A DNA stretch of 31,963 nucleotides, from contig WELA01008249.1 in NCBI GenBank assembly GCA_009602735.1, forward strand, positions 104,034 through 135,996. Direction: 5' to 3'. The notes under the pieces are model-generated. The model was not told where the DNA came from and did no database searches. It saw only the letters and a program-made list of their open reading frames with translations. Source of the DNA: Mesotaenium endlicherianum (taxonomy: Eukaryota > Streptophyta > Zygnematophyceae > Zygnematales > Mesotaeniaceae). The position numbers were made by a program, and so were the translations under genes. How positions within the stretch are numbered: the first letter of the stretch is position 1; each line of letters starts with the position of its first letter. Shown in pieces: positions 1-9,267 of this stretch.

Positions 1-924
1 CCGTCGCTGCGCTGGCCGTGCAGGCCTGCGCGCATGCGCCACTTGGCAGCGCGTGGGTGCAGCTGCTCTGCGCAGCTGCAACTGCCGCTGTGACGACGTC
101 GTGGCGTCGCCGGGTGTGCCGTGGTCCTAATAACGCAGTGCGCTGGGCGCGCGTGGGAGCCCGCGTGCGTGCGTCCACACTGCTGTCGGCAGAGGCGGCC
201 CTGCCTGCCGTGCACGTGCCACGTGGCGGTCTCTGCTAGAGCCTCTTGTCTGCAGCAGCCAGCTGGGACCGGCTGTCCTTGCCTGTGCGCAGAGCTGCGC
301 ACGGGCGTGCCGCACGGACGGAGTGGTAGGCTGCGGCCGGACCCGCTGTAGCCGTGCACGCCGCCAAGTGCCCCCGTCCCTGCCTGCCAGCTGTCGCTAC
401 GCGGGCCGACGGGAGGTCTGCTGGCGCCAGCAGGGAAGCGCAAGCCAGGGGCTCTGTCGAGGCCTCGGCTGGCGCGCGGGCTGGCCCGCGTGCGCGCGAG
501 TTTGCGCAGGGAGATGGCGCATCCGCGCAGGCGCGCAGCCTGCCATCCGGCAGTCTGTCGAGGCTCCGGCTGTCGCTGCTGACAGCTGTCAGAGCGGTGC
601 GCACAGGGCTAGCAGAGCTGCCTGTGCGGGTGCCTGCAGCTCTGGCAGCGGGCGTTACGTCGTAACGCGGACGTGCGCGGGGCTGCGGTGCTGCCGCTAA
701 GCCTGATGGGTGCGCTGAAGCTGTGCGTGCGCCAGCTGTCAGTGCCGTGGCGTAGGACGGTGGAACGGACGCGAGGAGTGCTTCGCACGCGTCATAGTTA
801 TCGACGTCGATGAGGCCACGGAGTCTAGTGATCTCCGCGTTGGCCTCCACGAGGGCGTCGCTGACGTCATCGAAGCTGCAGTAGTTGGCTCCAGGCATCA
901 ATGCGGCGTCCGTCGTGGCCGTAG
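1..924. other. GC-rich block with no confident gene
   Basis: This stretch is very GC- and CpG-rich, unlike the AT-rich DNA that follows, so long open frames arise by chance on both strands. The longest is on the minus strand (236-1096, 286 codons) and is mostly Ala/Arg/Ser/Cys low-complexity sequence. Only the part read from about 898 down to 735 looks protein-like: acidic and helical, with the stretch ALVEANAEITRLRGLI. It could be a degraded gene fragment or chance. No splice pattern, family motif or promoter was seen. The block ends in a plus-strand PHD finger, so it may be internal sequence of a mobile element. Confidence 0.35.
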
Positions 925-1110
925 GCGTGCCAGATTTGCCACAGCACTGGCCAAGAGGCCAAGATGCTGCTCTGCGACAGCTGCAACCTCGGCTTCCACA
1001 TCGGCTGCCCCGACCCGCCGCTGGCCCGCGTGCCCGCTGACGACTGGTTCTGCGGAGACTGCACCGAGCTAGCCTTAGGCAGCATACACAGCTCATCAGC
1101 TAGAGGCTGA
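925..1110 (+). pseudogene. PHD-finger protein fragment (C-terminal end)
   Basis: A plus-strand frame from 925 to the TGA at 1108-1110 encodes a complete C4HC3 PHD zinc finger at 928-1062. The ligands are CQIC, LLCDSC, FHIGC and WFCGDC, with the conserved Trp two residues before the seventh ligand. PHD fingers usually read histone H3 tails, so the parent protein was probably nuclear. The frame is closed upstream by TAG at 922-924, and only 16 residues follow the finger, so this is a fragment or a last exon (an AG acceptor at 923-924 is possible but has a poor pyrimidine tract). Six bases after the stop is an eight-G tract followed by a repeat, as at the 3' end of an LTR element. The finger may therefore belong to a retrotransposon ORF. 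That is inference. Confidence 0.6.
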
Positions 1111-1115
1111 GAGCT

Positions 1116-1123
1116 GGGGGGGG
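1116..1123 (+). other. G8 tract, possible polypurine tract
   Basis: Eight consecutive G directly precede the first 135-bp repeat. Purine tracts in this position prime plus-strand synthesis in LTR retrotransposons and mark the start of a 3' LTR. The repeat does not begin with a clear TG, so the assignment is tentative. Confidence 0.3.
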
Positions 1124-1124
1124 A

Positions 1125-1259
1125 ATTAAAACATTTGACGCTTGACCCCCTTTTGGCTATAAAGCCATTTGTATTATAGAGTTCGTTGCAGCAAAGCCTG
1201 CTTGTCTATTGTGTGTTGCTTATGCCGACAGTGCGCACCCGATCTCTTAATGCACGACA
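1125..1259 (+). repeat. 135-bp direct repeat, copy 1
   Basis: This matches 2270-2404 over 135 bp with four substitutions and no gaps, in the same orientation. It starts ATTAAAACATTTGACG, contains GGCTATAAAGCC (TATA-like inside a short palindrome), and ends GCACGACA. Flanks of the two copies differ completely. It could be a short LTR, an LTR fragment, or part of a larger repeat. Confidence 0.75.
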
Positions 1260-2269
1260 GCTGTCATGATTTATTGAGTCGAGGTTGCCGCACGAAATCG
1301 AGCTCCACATGTGTGAGCCATCAACCTAGGAAGGCCAACTTTGCATAGACTTTACGCATCCATACGTTGACCTTTGCTCAATTTCCAAGTCACCAAAGTG
1401 TAGCGCGTCCAGTCACCTTCCGAATGGCACCGGGTTCGTGTCATCTGGTCAAGTATCGCGCGAGATATGAGCAATCTAGTCCGCGTCACTTGCCGGCCCC
1501 TAGCGGATCCTCACCAAAGAGCAATTTGTATTTCAATGTGCACAAGGGACACATTCTTGCCTATTCGTGACCCCCTAAAACCCCTAGCTTGTGCGCACAA
1601 ATCCGCGAACCCTTTAGCCTACATAAGCTTTGCATTTCCATAGTATATGTGCATCATTGAGGCTATAACTTGGTGACTGCATCACCTACTCCTAGAGGAA
1701 GCTTCCTCAATTTTCAGATCCACTTTTGAGGCGCTATCTAGGTAGAATCACCCAAGGTAAGCTCGGCCAATGAGGGACACGTAGCATATCCTACGCACCT
1801 TGCTTTGATTGGTTTGAGTTATGCTTAGCCTGTAGGAGTGCTAGTACATGCCTTGTACACATTAGTGGACATAGGAGAGCCTCCTAGAGTGACTACATGC
1901 ATTGGATCCGCCGCATACCCCGCCGGATTTCCAGGAGTATAAATACTAGAGATGTCCCTAGAAGAGACATCTTTTAGAAGTCCATTATGCCAGGTGTAAG
2001 TAACAGAGATTATCAGTAAAGTTTACACTTTTATCTCTTGTGTTTTCAGGACCACTGAGTTACTCTCTTGTGAAGAGCAAGCCCTCCAGGCTTCCAGTCA
2101 CTTGAAGAACTTCACAAGTGGTGAGCAAAGTCACAACTTAAGCCCTTGCCATAGGACTACTCTGAAGATCATGATGTGCTTCCAGTGATCTTTTGGGCCA
2201 TACTTCATTAGTTGTTTTCCTACCAGATTACAGTCTTGAGGTGCTCACTCTGGAGAGTACACTTCCCTT
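1260..2269 (+). other. Segment between the 135-bp repeats, LTR-like promoter signals
   Basis: No open frame of note. A TATAAATA box lies at 1938-1945. About 70 bp downstream are an ATCAGTAAAG polyadenylation-like motif and a pyrimidine-rich TTTATCTCTTGTGTTTTCAG, the arrangement seen near the R/U5 part of plant LTRs. GTAAGT at 1996 and CAG at 2047-2049 could also be read as a 54-nt intron, which is short for a plant. Probably repeat-derived and non-coding. Confidence 0.35.
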
Positions 2270-2404
2270 ATTAAAACATTTGACGCTTGACCCCCTTTTG
2301 GCTATAAAGCCATTTGTATTATAGACTTCATTGCAGCAAAGCCTGCTTGTCTATTGTGTGTTGCTTATGCCGAGAGTGCGCACCCGATCTGTTAATGCAC
2401 GACA
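2270..2404 (+). repeat. 135-bp direct repeat, copy 2
   Basis: Second copy of the repeat at 1125-1259, with four mismatches. It is preceded by pyrimidine-rich ACTTCCCTT, not a G tract, so it is not a mirror of copy 1 as a 3' LTR. Confidence 0.75.
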
Positions 2405-4184
2405 AAATTGTTAGCGTCGGCGAGTCCAAACTTTTTTGCAAAACTTGACAAGTTCCCGATCCGAAATCTTTTTGGCCGGCCATCATAGTGCACAAAAATG
2501 AGAAATCCATTACATCGTGAGAGTGAAAAAACTATTCCATTTGGGAGTTGTTGTTAGGAACCTCAGACACCTTGAACATGTGCAAGTCATGAAACAGCCT
2601 ATTCAAACATCTGTAGTAACCGATCCCATTTGACATGAGTAGGACAAAAAGCTGGACGCATCTTGGGTTTCCTTTCTCCTAATTCCACGTGAGATGGCAT
2701 TCTTTGTATTTTTATACCACATGTATTTATGATTTTAATAGGTGGAAATCTTAAAATCACTCAAAAAATCTTGAATTGCCGACGATCTTTATAGTTTTCG
2801 AAACTTGTTGACCAGCTCTTACAAATGAGTTTTTATTAGGGTTGGAAGTCAAATTTATTTATTGACCGTCCTCCCGACATGTTACTATGTGCACGATATT
2901 TGATACGCTTGAACAACTTTGGGCCAAAGAAAGTTTTCTAAATACATTTGCATTCGACCGTCTACCAGTAATATATATCAAATTTTCACCATGTTAGAGA
3001 AGGTTTGACTTACCAATAAGCAATCTAACAATCAAAACATATGACATTAGCTTTACTGACTATGGAACCAAAAATGACATCTTAATTGGCCACGTTTGAG
3101 TGCCCATTTTAAATTGAGTATTCATGTGGTGTTTAAGAGTCATATATGTATAGAGGCCCCTTTGAATAAGGAATCTGACAATGTACTTTGTCCGGGTTTT
3201 TCGCCGGATTTAGGTGTACTTTTTTTGTACTTTAGATAAAGCACACGTAAGAGGCGTGAAAGGTACATTTGTGTCCGGTGCATATCTAAAAAAGTACTTT
3301 GAATTCGAAGGTCTTGATCTTCTCCAACCTTCACTATGATGTAAGGAAGGCATACAACTTTGCAGATTTGCATTCCATTCAATACTTAGTATTCTACAAC
3401 ATGCTAAACTTTCAGATAAAAATGACACCATGTTATTGGTATTGGTCCCACAATTTCTATAACAGTAGCATCATGTAACTGTCCTAAAATATCCATAGAT
3501 TTTGCATAACTTGGTCAATTTCAATAAAACAAATTTAGAAACATTTGTAACAACATACTCTAGCGCCTTGTCACTCAAAGCCAACAAGAATATGAAAAGC
3601 AAAGATTATGAGTGTTTTCATATGTGTCCTCATGGTTGAGTTGTCGAAATTGCAAGTCTTTGTACATAGTGTGACAATAACAAACTATGTACAGTATTGT
3701 TCATGTTCCAAACTCCACTACTTCTTAGAGAAGCCATTAAGCAACTTCTTTCTTCCAACATCCGAGTGCTCTATGTTCCTAGTAGTGTGGTAAATACAAA
3801 GGCAAGCAGTAGGGTGCAATACAAGTTATACAACCTTGCACGAGACATACATAAACTGGCACCTAAACTTCGTGCCTGCAGCTCCTTTGTCAAAGTGTGC
3901 AGCACAGCATACCACACACCTCCCTTTCTCACCCTCCTTAGACTAGTCAGGGAAGTGCCTATGAGTCCACCTCTCCTCTCCAGCTGCTCCTGTTGCACTT
4001 GCTCTTGTCTGCCTGTTGCGAGGATGTTGCCACTCTGTCATCTCTCTCTAGTTCCAACATAAACCATAACCTGTCAGCTCATACAAAATGAATGCATTGG
4101 CTATAGCTCAATCAAACAAGCCCCAGTATAGACGGTGCCACCATTTTTTAGCCACTTGCTCTGTCTCCACTAAGTAATTGTCTC
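2405..4184. other. AT-rich intergenic sequence
   Basis: Only short, unconserved-looking open frames. I see no gene, RNA, or terminal repeats that can be paired. Confidence 0.5.
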
Positions 4185-5712
4185 TCAAACACAATTTGTC
4201 AAACTGATCCATAGCATCTTTATATTGGTTGTAGGATCAGGTTTTTGTGGATTTTGCTGTGCAGAGGCATCTACCCTCACAACTCCCTCACAAGGGCAGA
4301 AGCAACAAAGTTCAGGCACAAAGGGCATGTAATCTAAAATTTGTTTGCGAGCCCAGGTCTTGTACTTCCCATCATATCCAAAATATATCTTGATCTTAGT
4401 ATCTTCAAATTTGTGCACCTCTTCTTCAAGATTCCTAACTCCTCAAAATGCGCTCCAAACTCTTGCTGTGTCCTGGTTGCACCCCTTTTGCTAGGCATTA
4501 GGACTATGCTAGGTCGATGGGATATACTGCTAGAAAGGCCGGAGCATTGGCCAACCCTTTCGATGCAACCTGATAGCTTCCGGGATGCAACACCTTATAA
4601 TAGATTTAAGCCCCTATATAACGAGATAGAGCGGAGGAATTGGGAAGTTTTAGCCAAAGAACCCAGTCAATTGGTGTTCTCAGGCCATAGGTGTTTCTGC
4701 ACATTGAAGAGAAGGGACCCTGCTTTCTTTCAGCAGCCTACGAACTGGCGTTGGAAAACCATGATTTTCAAGAATTAAGAAAATGACAGGGCTAAAGAGG
4801 ATAACTTCCACTCCGGGTTAGATGACACCATAGTCCTGCCACCTCACAGTGCACCCTGGAACCCCAGGTTGGATGGACTCTTGGGATATGAGTGAGGACA
4901 TGAAGGAGGAGAGGACGAGAGCTCGGGACTCTTACTTCAAGGGCAAGCATACCTTTGTCAAATGGGCAAAGAAGCAGGGGGAGATGGATCTTAGCAAATT
5001 CAGGGTCCAACAACCATCAGCAGGTCCTTGAAGAGGGAGGTCAATTGACTACTCTCTCACCAGAGACCAGCTGGGCAGCTGAGCAGAAAGAACCCTCTCA
5101 AAGGAGCTCGAGGTATTAGAAGGAGAACAGGAGATAGGGACAGAGCTGAGAGTCTTGTCCTACCAGGTTGGAGACCCTTGCAAGTCCTACTACACTGCAG
5201 CAGGCGAAATAGTCCGTGTTTGAAAGCGCCTTGCAATTTCAGAGGCAATTGCAAGAGGCAGGCAAGGAGGCAGCAGCTTAGGAGGAGGACATCATTTACT
5301 TAGGAAGTAGCGGCAGGGAAACCTTAGCAGTGGGGGGTGAGTCTCAGTCTGACAGGGCCAGCAGGAGAGTTGCCAGGAAGGTAGCCAGAGTGGCACCAGC
5401 AGGACCCTTCAACCAAGGCCATGTGCATCTGGCCAATGTCATGCAGCACCCTTCTGGGGCCCTTGTTTTTATTCTTGTTAGTTTGCAAATTGTGCAAGAG
5501 AGGGCTGCTATTGTTTATTTGCAAACAGTGCAAGAGCAAGCTGCCATTTTACTACGTTCTCCTAGGGGTCCTACTTTGGCTGGGTCTGAGTTGTTCAAAT
5601 GGCCACCTGATAGAAGGTCAGGGTCGAGGTCTAGGTCTAGCTCTCTTAGATATAAAGCTCCAAGAACATAGATTGCATGCAAATGTCAGGTTACTGTGTA
5701 CCAGTATATTGT
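4185..5712. other. Degenerate coding-like stretches of unknown origin
   Basis: Several short frames here look more protein-like than the surroundings, but none matches a family I recognise. On +, 4500-4778 encodes an aromatic, basic stretch including TPYNRFKPLYNEIERRNW and ends at a stop. Around 4800-5030 more coding-like sequence continues in changing frames, and 5330-5671 ends in an Arg/Ser-rich tail. On -, 4418-4300 reads a Lys/Tyr-rich segment with YDGKYKTWARKQILDYM, loosely like the start of a retroelement Gag domain. At 5483-5553 two diverged units sharing TTTGCAAA and GTGCAAGAG lie in tandem. Best guess is old retroelement debris. No function is claimed. Confidence 0.25.
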
Positions 5713-5903
5713 TGTAACGTTTCTTCATAACGTCTTAAAATCTGAAAACCTTTTCCTCGGTATTCAAGGAATAATGGATAATAGCGGAAAGAAAATATCT
5801 ATAACTCGTAATTTTCGCTAAGTCCTTGAGAGCAAGAGAAAAGAGAAAGCATAACTATAGAATTAGTGCTTGTGAGAGTTGCCTTTACAATGACTCTCAC
5901 AGG

Positions 5904-5911
5904 TATTTATA
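5904..5911 (-). promoter_or_regulatory. TATA box of family A LTR
   Basis: TATAAATA on the minus strand, inside the LTR and about 190 bp before its downstream end. This is a normal place for the U3 core promoter driving element transcription toward lower coordinates. Confidence 0.5.
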
Positions 5912-6043
5912 CGGTCAACGTGAGGCACTTCAGTGCTTTGAGTCACCACCTAGGGCACCGGTCTTGTCAACAAAAATGGTCAAATGGATGTGACCCAGTT
6001 AACCGAATGCCCGAAATCATGCCATATGGCATTTTGAGACTTT

Positions 6044-6088
6044 CGACGAATCGCGACGAATCGTAACGAATCGTTTCGCGACGAATTG
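6044..6088. repeat. Short ACGAATCG repeat cluster in the LTR
   Basis: ACGAATCG occurs at 6046-6053, 6056-6063 and 6066-6073, and a fourth partial ACGAAT follows near 6080. Similar GACGTGA/TCGCG words recur down to about 6200. Possibly a U3 enhancer-type cluster. Function unknown. Confidence 0.5.
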
Positions 6089-6235
6089 GCGTAGTCGCGT
6101 CCTTTGAATAGACGTGATTGTTCGTAGTAACATTTAAGCTTCTTTTGAAGTAGACGTGACTAGTCGCGGTGTTTTTCGATAGACGTGACCGTTCGTCGTG
6201 CGCACATGCTTTCGTCATGACCAAATAGTTGTAAT

Positions 6236-6315
6236 AATTACTTTGCCAATCGATTAGGTGTGATCGCCTCAAACAAAGGGTCGCGGGTTCGAATCCGCAT
6301 GGATGCAAAGTAACT
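6236..6315 (+). other. tRNA-like / Pol III promoter relic inside the LTR
   Basis: GGTTCGAATCC at 6286-6296 is a consensus tRNA B box, flanked by GCGG/CCGC. Upstream CGAT-TAGGTGTG-ATCG (6251-6266) folds as a perfect D-arm of 4 bp with an 8-nt loop. Between the two arms only about 15 nt remain where an intact tRNA needs 22, and the acceptor arms (CTTTGC and GCAAAG) are offset by extra bases. It is therefore not a functional tRNA. AATTACTTTGC and GCAAAGTAACT form outer inverted arms, 10 of 11 matching. It resembles the head of a tRNA-derived SINE or a tRNA pseudogene. Confidence 0.4.
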
Positions 6316-6712
6316 TCGCAAAAACGTTTTGTTTCAAGTCTACGACTTCGATCGATTTAACGACTCGTCGTTAATCCGAAATCAGTGACTGTGCATTATC
6401 CGAAATAGTAACAATCAATCATAAACTAATCAATCCGTAATTAATTAGGTTATAATCTCATAATTATTCAAAGTAACTTTATGAATAAGTATGCTGTACT
6501 ATTGCAAAGTGGTCGAATTACTTTACGGCGATTTTTGCGATAACATCTTGGTCGTTTTGCTAATCGACCAGGGATTAGTCGCCACTCACGTGTGGCGAAT
6601 AACTCATCAAGATGCAATCATTTATCAAATAATATATTGATAAACAGCATAACATATTTTTGGTGATTGGGAAAACATCTCAAACACGCCAGAAATAGCT
6701 CAGATCGTTTGA

Positions 6713-6724
6713 CTCCTCCCCCCT
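6713..6724 (-). other. Polypurine tract of family A element
   Basis: On the minus strand AGGGGGGAGGAG directly abuts the LTR start. It lies between the chromodomain remnant and the LTR, the expected place for the plus-strand primer site of a gypsy element. Confidence 0.65.
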
Positions 6725-6929
6725 AAAAAAACTTAACGTCCTCGTTAAGCCTCGTCATTTAAGTCTGGTGTGTCAATACTAACCGTAATCAGCGGAAAAC
6801 ACTGGTGAGCAAATGGACTTTGCATCATGACAGGGCCGGAAAAGAGCAAATACTTAGCCGCGTCTCTTTTGCGTCTGTTCCTTGGCTTACGAATTGTACT
6901 GGATAGCACACTTGCCGTGGTACAAAGCT

Positions 6930-7157
6930 TTTGAGCAATAGCCCATCGTAACCAACACTATTGGACCAGGTCCTTACAATTAAGGAGGATTTTATCCTGA
7001 TGGAATCGTAATCAAGCCATTTGATCAAAAGCTCCACTCGTGGAGGCTTGTGACGGGTGTAGCGGTGTTTTAAGACTTCCTCTACATCCCAGGCCTTATC
7101 ATCATTGACAAGTTCTAAATCAGGTGCCTGTGGCTGATAGCGGCCATCAGATCGAAA
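6930..7157 (-). pseudogene. Chromodomain remnant of family A pol
   Basis: Read on the minus strand below 7157, in the frame next to the integrase C-terminus, the sequence gives an acidic linker and then AWDVEEVLKHRYTRHKPPRVELLIKWLDYDS. Its parts are the first chromodomain strand (WDVEEVL), a basic turn, and ELLIKWLDYDS, matching the YLVKWKGY core of chromodomains. The following helix (normally TWEP) is degraded. Chromodomains at the integrase C-terminus define plant chromoviruses and are thought to guide integration to marked chromatin. A 1-nt frameshift near 7157 separates it from the integrase frame, so it is a dead fragment. Confidence 0.7.
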
Positions 7158-7673
7158 TAGCTTAAGTGATTGACATGGAACATAGGATGCGTTCGCCCCA
7201 TGGATTTTGGCAAATTTAGTAGGTATGCAACAGGTCCAACCTTTGCAGGCATGATAAAAGGGCCTACCCAGCGAGGCAGAAGCTTTCTCTTTCCTGGGTG
7301 CTTGAGTTGGAGGTTTTTAGTTTGCAAAAGTACCTTATTGCCAACCTCAAAACTCAACTCGGTCCTGTGCGTATCAGCAAACTTTTTTTGCCGATCTCGA
7401 GCAGCGGCTAGAGCCAACTTCGCTTGTTTGTGCACCTCGTGAAGAGAGTGGACAAAGAGGCGAGCATTTGGTACTCTCATGGTTGACATCCCCATCTCAC
7501 CGGGTACCGTACGCGTGAGAGGAGTGTGCGGATGTCGTGTATAGTTAAGGAAAATTGGTGTCTCCTTAACACTCTCTTGATAAGCACTCTGCAACTGAAA
7601 GGAGGGTGTCCCAGTTGCCTTGGCGAGGATTCACATAATGCCTAAGGAATTATTGCAGAACACGGTTCAACCG
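7115..7673 (-). pseudogene. Integrase C-terminal part (GPY/F region), family A
   Basis: The minus-strand frame from 7594 carries the end of a gypsy integrase. It has the post-catalytic linker with YQESVKETPIFLNY, a long helical region rich in Lys/Ala, then KVLLQTKNL and the GPY/F-type motif LPRWVGPFIMPAKVGPVAYL, ending with FHVNHLSYF. Between 7594 and 7674 the frame continues but holds stop codons, one of them at the position of the catalytic Glu. The frame then shifts near 7157 into the chromodomain. This part normally binds DNA and helps multimerise the integrase. Here it is only a relic. Confidence 0.8.
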
Positions 7674-8355
7674 TTATGTCTGACCATCGGTTTGAGGATG
7701 GAAGCTAGTTGACATCTTAAGTATCGTACCAGTATGCAAGCAAACTTCCTGCCAAAAGTGGCTTGTAAATCGTGAGTCACGATTACTTATCATCTCCTTC
7801 GGCAAGCCATGTAACACGTGATCAATGAAGAGACGCGCTGTCTCTCTTGCATCAAGTGATGGTTTAGTGGCCACAAAGTGCACCATCTTAGTGAAACGAT
7901 CCACGATCGTTAACACCCCATTGTGTCCTGTATCGGTGGTAGGTAATTCCACGACAAAGTTGAGGCTTATGCTTTTCCAAGGAGCATCTCCAAGTTCCAA
8001 TAGTTGCAACTTCCCAGCGGGCAACGTATTGCTCAGCTTATTCCTCTGGCATATTGCGTAGTTGACGATGTACTCAGCAACATCAACCTTGAGGGACGGC
8101 CGAATGTACCCTCGGCGCAAAGCGTGTGTGGTTTTGGTAATTCCATGATGACCAGAGTAAGGAGAGTCATGCGCTTCCCGTAGTAGCACACGTCTTACTC
8201 GGCCTTCCGAGACAGCAATGCGCCGATTGTGCCACCAAAAACCGTCTTCAAACAAATAGTTTGAGTGTCGTTTCCTTTGTCCATATTATCCATTGTTACG
8301 GCTACACCGTTCAAATCAGTACCCTGGAGATCTAAGAAAACCGGATTTTTGAGAT
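7674..8355 (-). pseudogene. Integrase zinc-binding and catalytic core, inactivated, family A
   Basis: The minus-strand frame from 8255 gives the HHCC region (AHDSPYSGHHGITKT, then NYAICQRNK) and the RNase-H-fold core. All key sites are damaged. The first zinc Cys of CxxCQ is Tyr. The first catalytic Asp (usual context SxDFxxxLP) is Asn in ISLNFVVELP. The second Asp of the SDRD motif is Asn in ISNRDSRF. The catalytic Glu after DGQT is a stop codon. Spacing from the second site to the stop is exactly 35 residues, confirming the DD35E assignment. The Asp and Cys changes all read as G-to-A on the coding strand, as expected from deamination of methylated cytosine. The upstream end is cut by a solo LTR. 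Confidence 0.85.
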
Positions 8356-8853
8356 TGTAGTGAAACAGATAGATTAAGTACTTAGAGAAATATAATACTT
8401 TATCAATTCAAAAACAAGGATCTTTGAACACAAGTGGTAGCTTCTTGAAAGAGAGATGGCTCCATGAAAGTTGATATATTTCTGGAATTTGGCAAGTACA
8501 AAAGTGATTCTAGAATGTCTTTCTATGTTCAAGCTCTTGTTTATATACTTGCTACATTTGTAACTTTTAGAAAGATGCATGTGTTGGCACCCAACACATC
8601 CCAAAACTTGCCACCTCTTTCTAAAATAATGTACACAAGTCCTTTTGACCTAAAAATGGCACATTTGACTTTTGCCACATGAAGTTCTTCAAGGACCTTC
8701 CTCTAACTTTGAAAGTGCCTTAGAAGGTTCAAAGGACATGAACCAAGTCACTAGAGTATCTATTTACACTTGAATCCACACAATACTACTCCAAATATAT
8801 TCAAAAGCATTAAAATAAAAGCAAACTAATATATTATAACTCAAATCACTACT
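8356..8853 (-). repeat. Solo LTR of family B inserted in family A pol
   Basis: This 498-bp segment is the reverse complement of the LTR at 29957-30459 with many substitutions and few indels. It starts TGTAGTG on + and ends CACTACT, where the last A of CACTACA has changed. Flanks are GAGAT (8351-8355) and GATAT (8854-8858), a 5-bp target duplication with one mismatch. No internal sequence is attached, so it is a solo LTR. It splits RNase H (above) from integrase (below), so family B was active after family A had inserted. Confidence 0.88.
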
Positions 8854-9267
8854 GATATAGCTCTCGAGAAAGAGTTGATGCAAGTCAAGTGATTTTGAGG
8901 TATGCATGCTATCCAAATTGGGTTTGCCCGCGTCACCAGGCTGGGATCGGTCAGACGTCTGGGAGGGTACAACAGAATCAAGAGTGGCCGCCCTCGAAGC
9001 CTGACCATTTCGTTCTTGCAAGCTCGCAACGATCCCCAGCAGCAAGTTACGTTGAGGAATTCGACTTAGAGGGTCCGCAACATTGTTACGACCTGGGCCA
9101 TACGCCCACTCGAAGTGGAAACGTTGCAAGAAATTAGACCATCTCGTCTGTCTCCTCAACATAGTTGGCTGGATCTGAAAGAAGGTATTTGGGCAGTGAT
9201 CCGTAACCATTGTCAAACCCTTGTAGCCTTCCAAATAACATCACCAAATCTTCAAAGCGTATATCAT
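8854..9267 (-). pseudogene. RNase H second half and linker, family A
   Basis: On the minus strand, YALKIW, then a stop where Arg is usual (CGA to TGA), then CYLEGYKGL, TMVTDHCPN and PGRNNVADPLSR. TDH and ADPLSR hold two of the RNase H active-site Asp residues. A linker follows, running to the family B solo LTR at 8853. The first half of the domain lies at 9988-10436 beyond the family C solo LTR. Removing that LTR and one copy of a 5-bp duplication rejoins the two halves without a frame change. Confidence 0.8.

Larger units (their letters stand above)
5713..6712 (-). repeat. LTR (3' LTR) of family A chromovirus
   Basis: About 1,000 bp with inverted ends: TGTAACG on the left and GATCGTTTGA on the right. 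The right end corresponds to GATCGTTACA in the related copy at 13248. Read on the minus strand it starts just after a polypurine tract, as a 3' LTR should, and a TATAAATA box lies at 5911-5904. Its right 280 bp match 12994-13248 in the same orientation. The chromodomain and integrase remnants next to it are also on the minus strand. The expected terminal TG on the polypurine side has decayed to TC, in line with an old copy. Confidence 0.75.

Noticed and set aside
236-1096. 286-codon minus-strand frame as a gene
   Set aside because: Mostly GC-driven low-complexity translation with no family motif, and it overlaps a clear plus-strand PHD finger.
1996-2049. 54-nt intron between GTAAGT and TTTTCAG
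   Set aside because: Shorter than typical plant introns, with no coding sequence on either side. The motif also fits LTR R/U5 sequence.
1125-2404. TRIM-type miniature LTR element
   Set aside because: No primer-binding site follows copy 1 and no polypurine tract precedes copy 2, so the pair cannot be confirmed as LTRs of one element.
6241-6310. Intact tRNA gene
   Set aside because: The anticodon arm plus variable region is about 7 nt too short and the acceptor arms do not align. Only the D-arm and B box fit.
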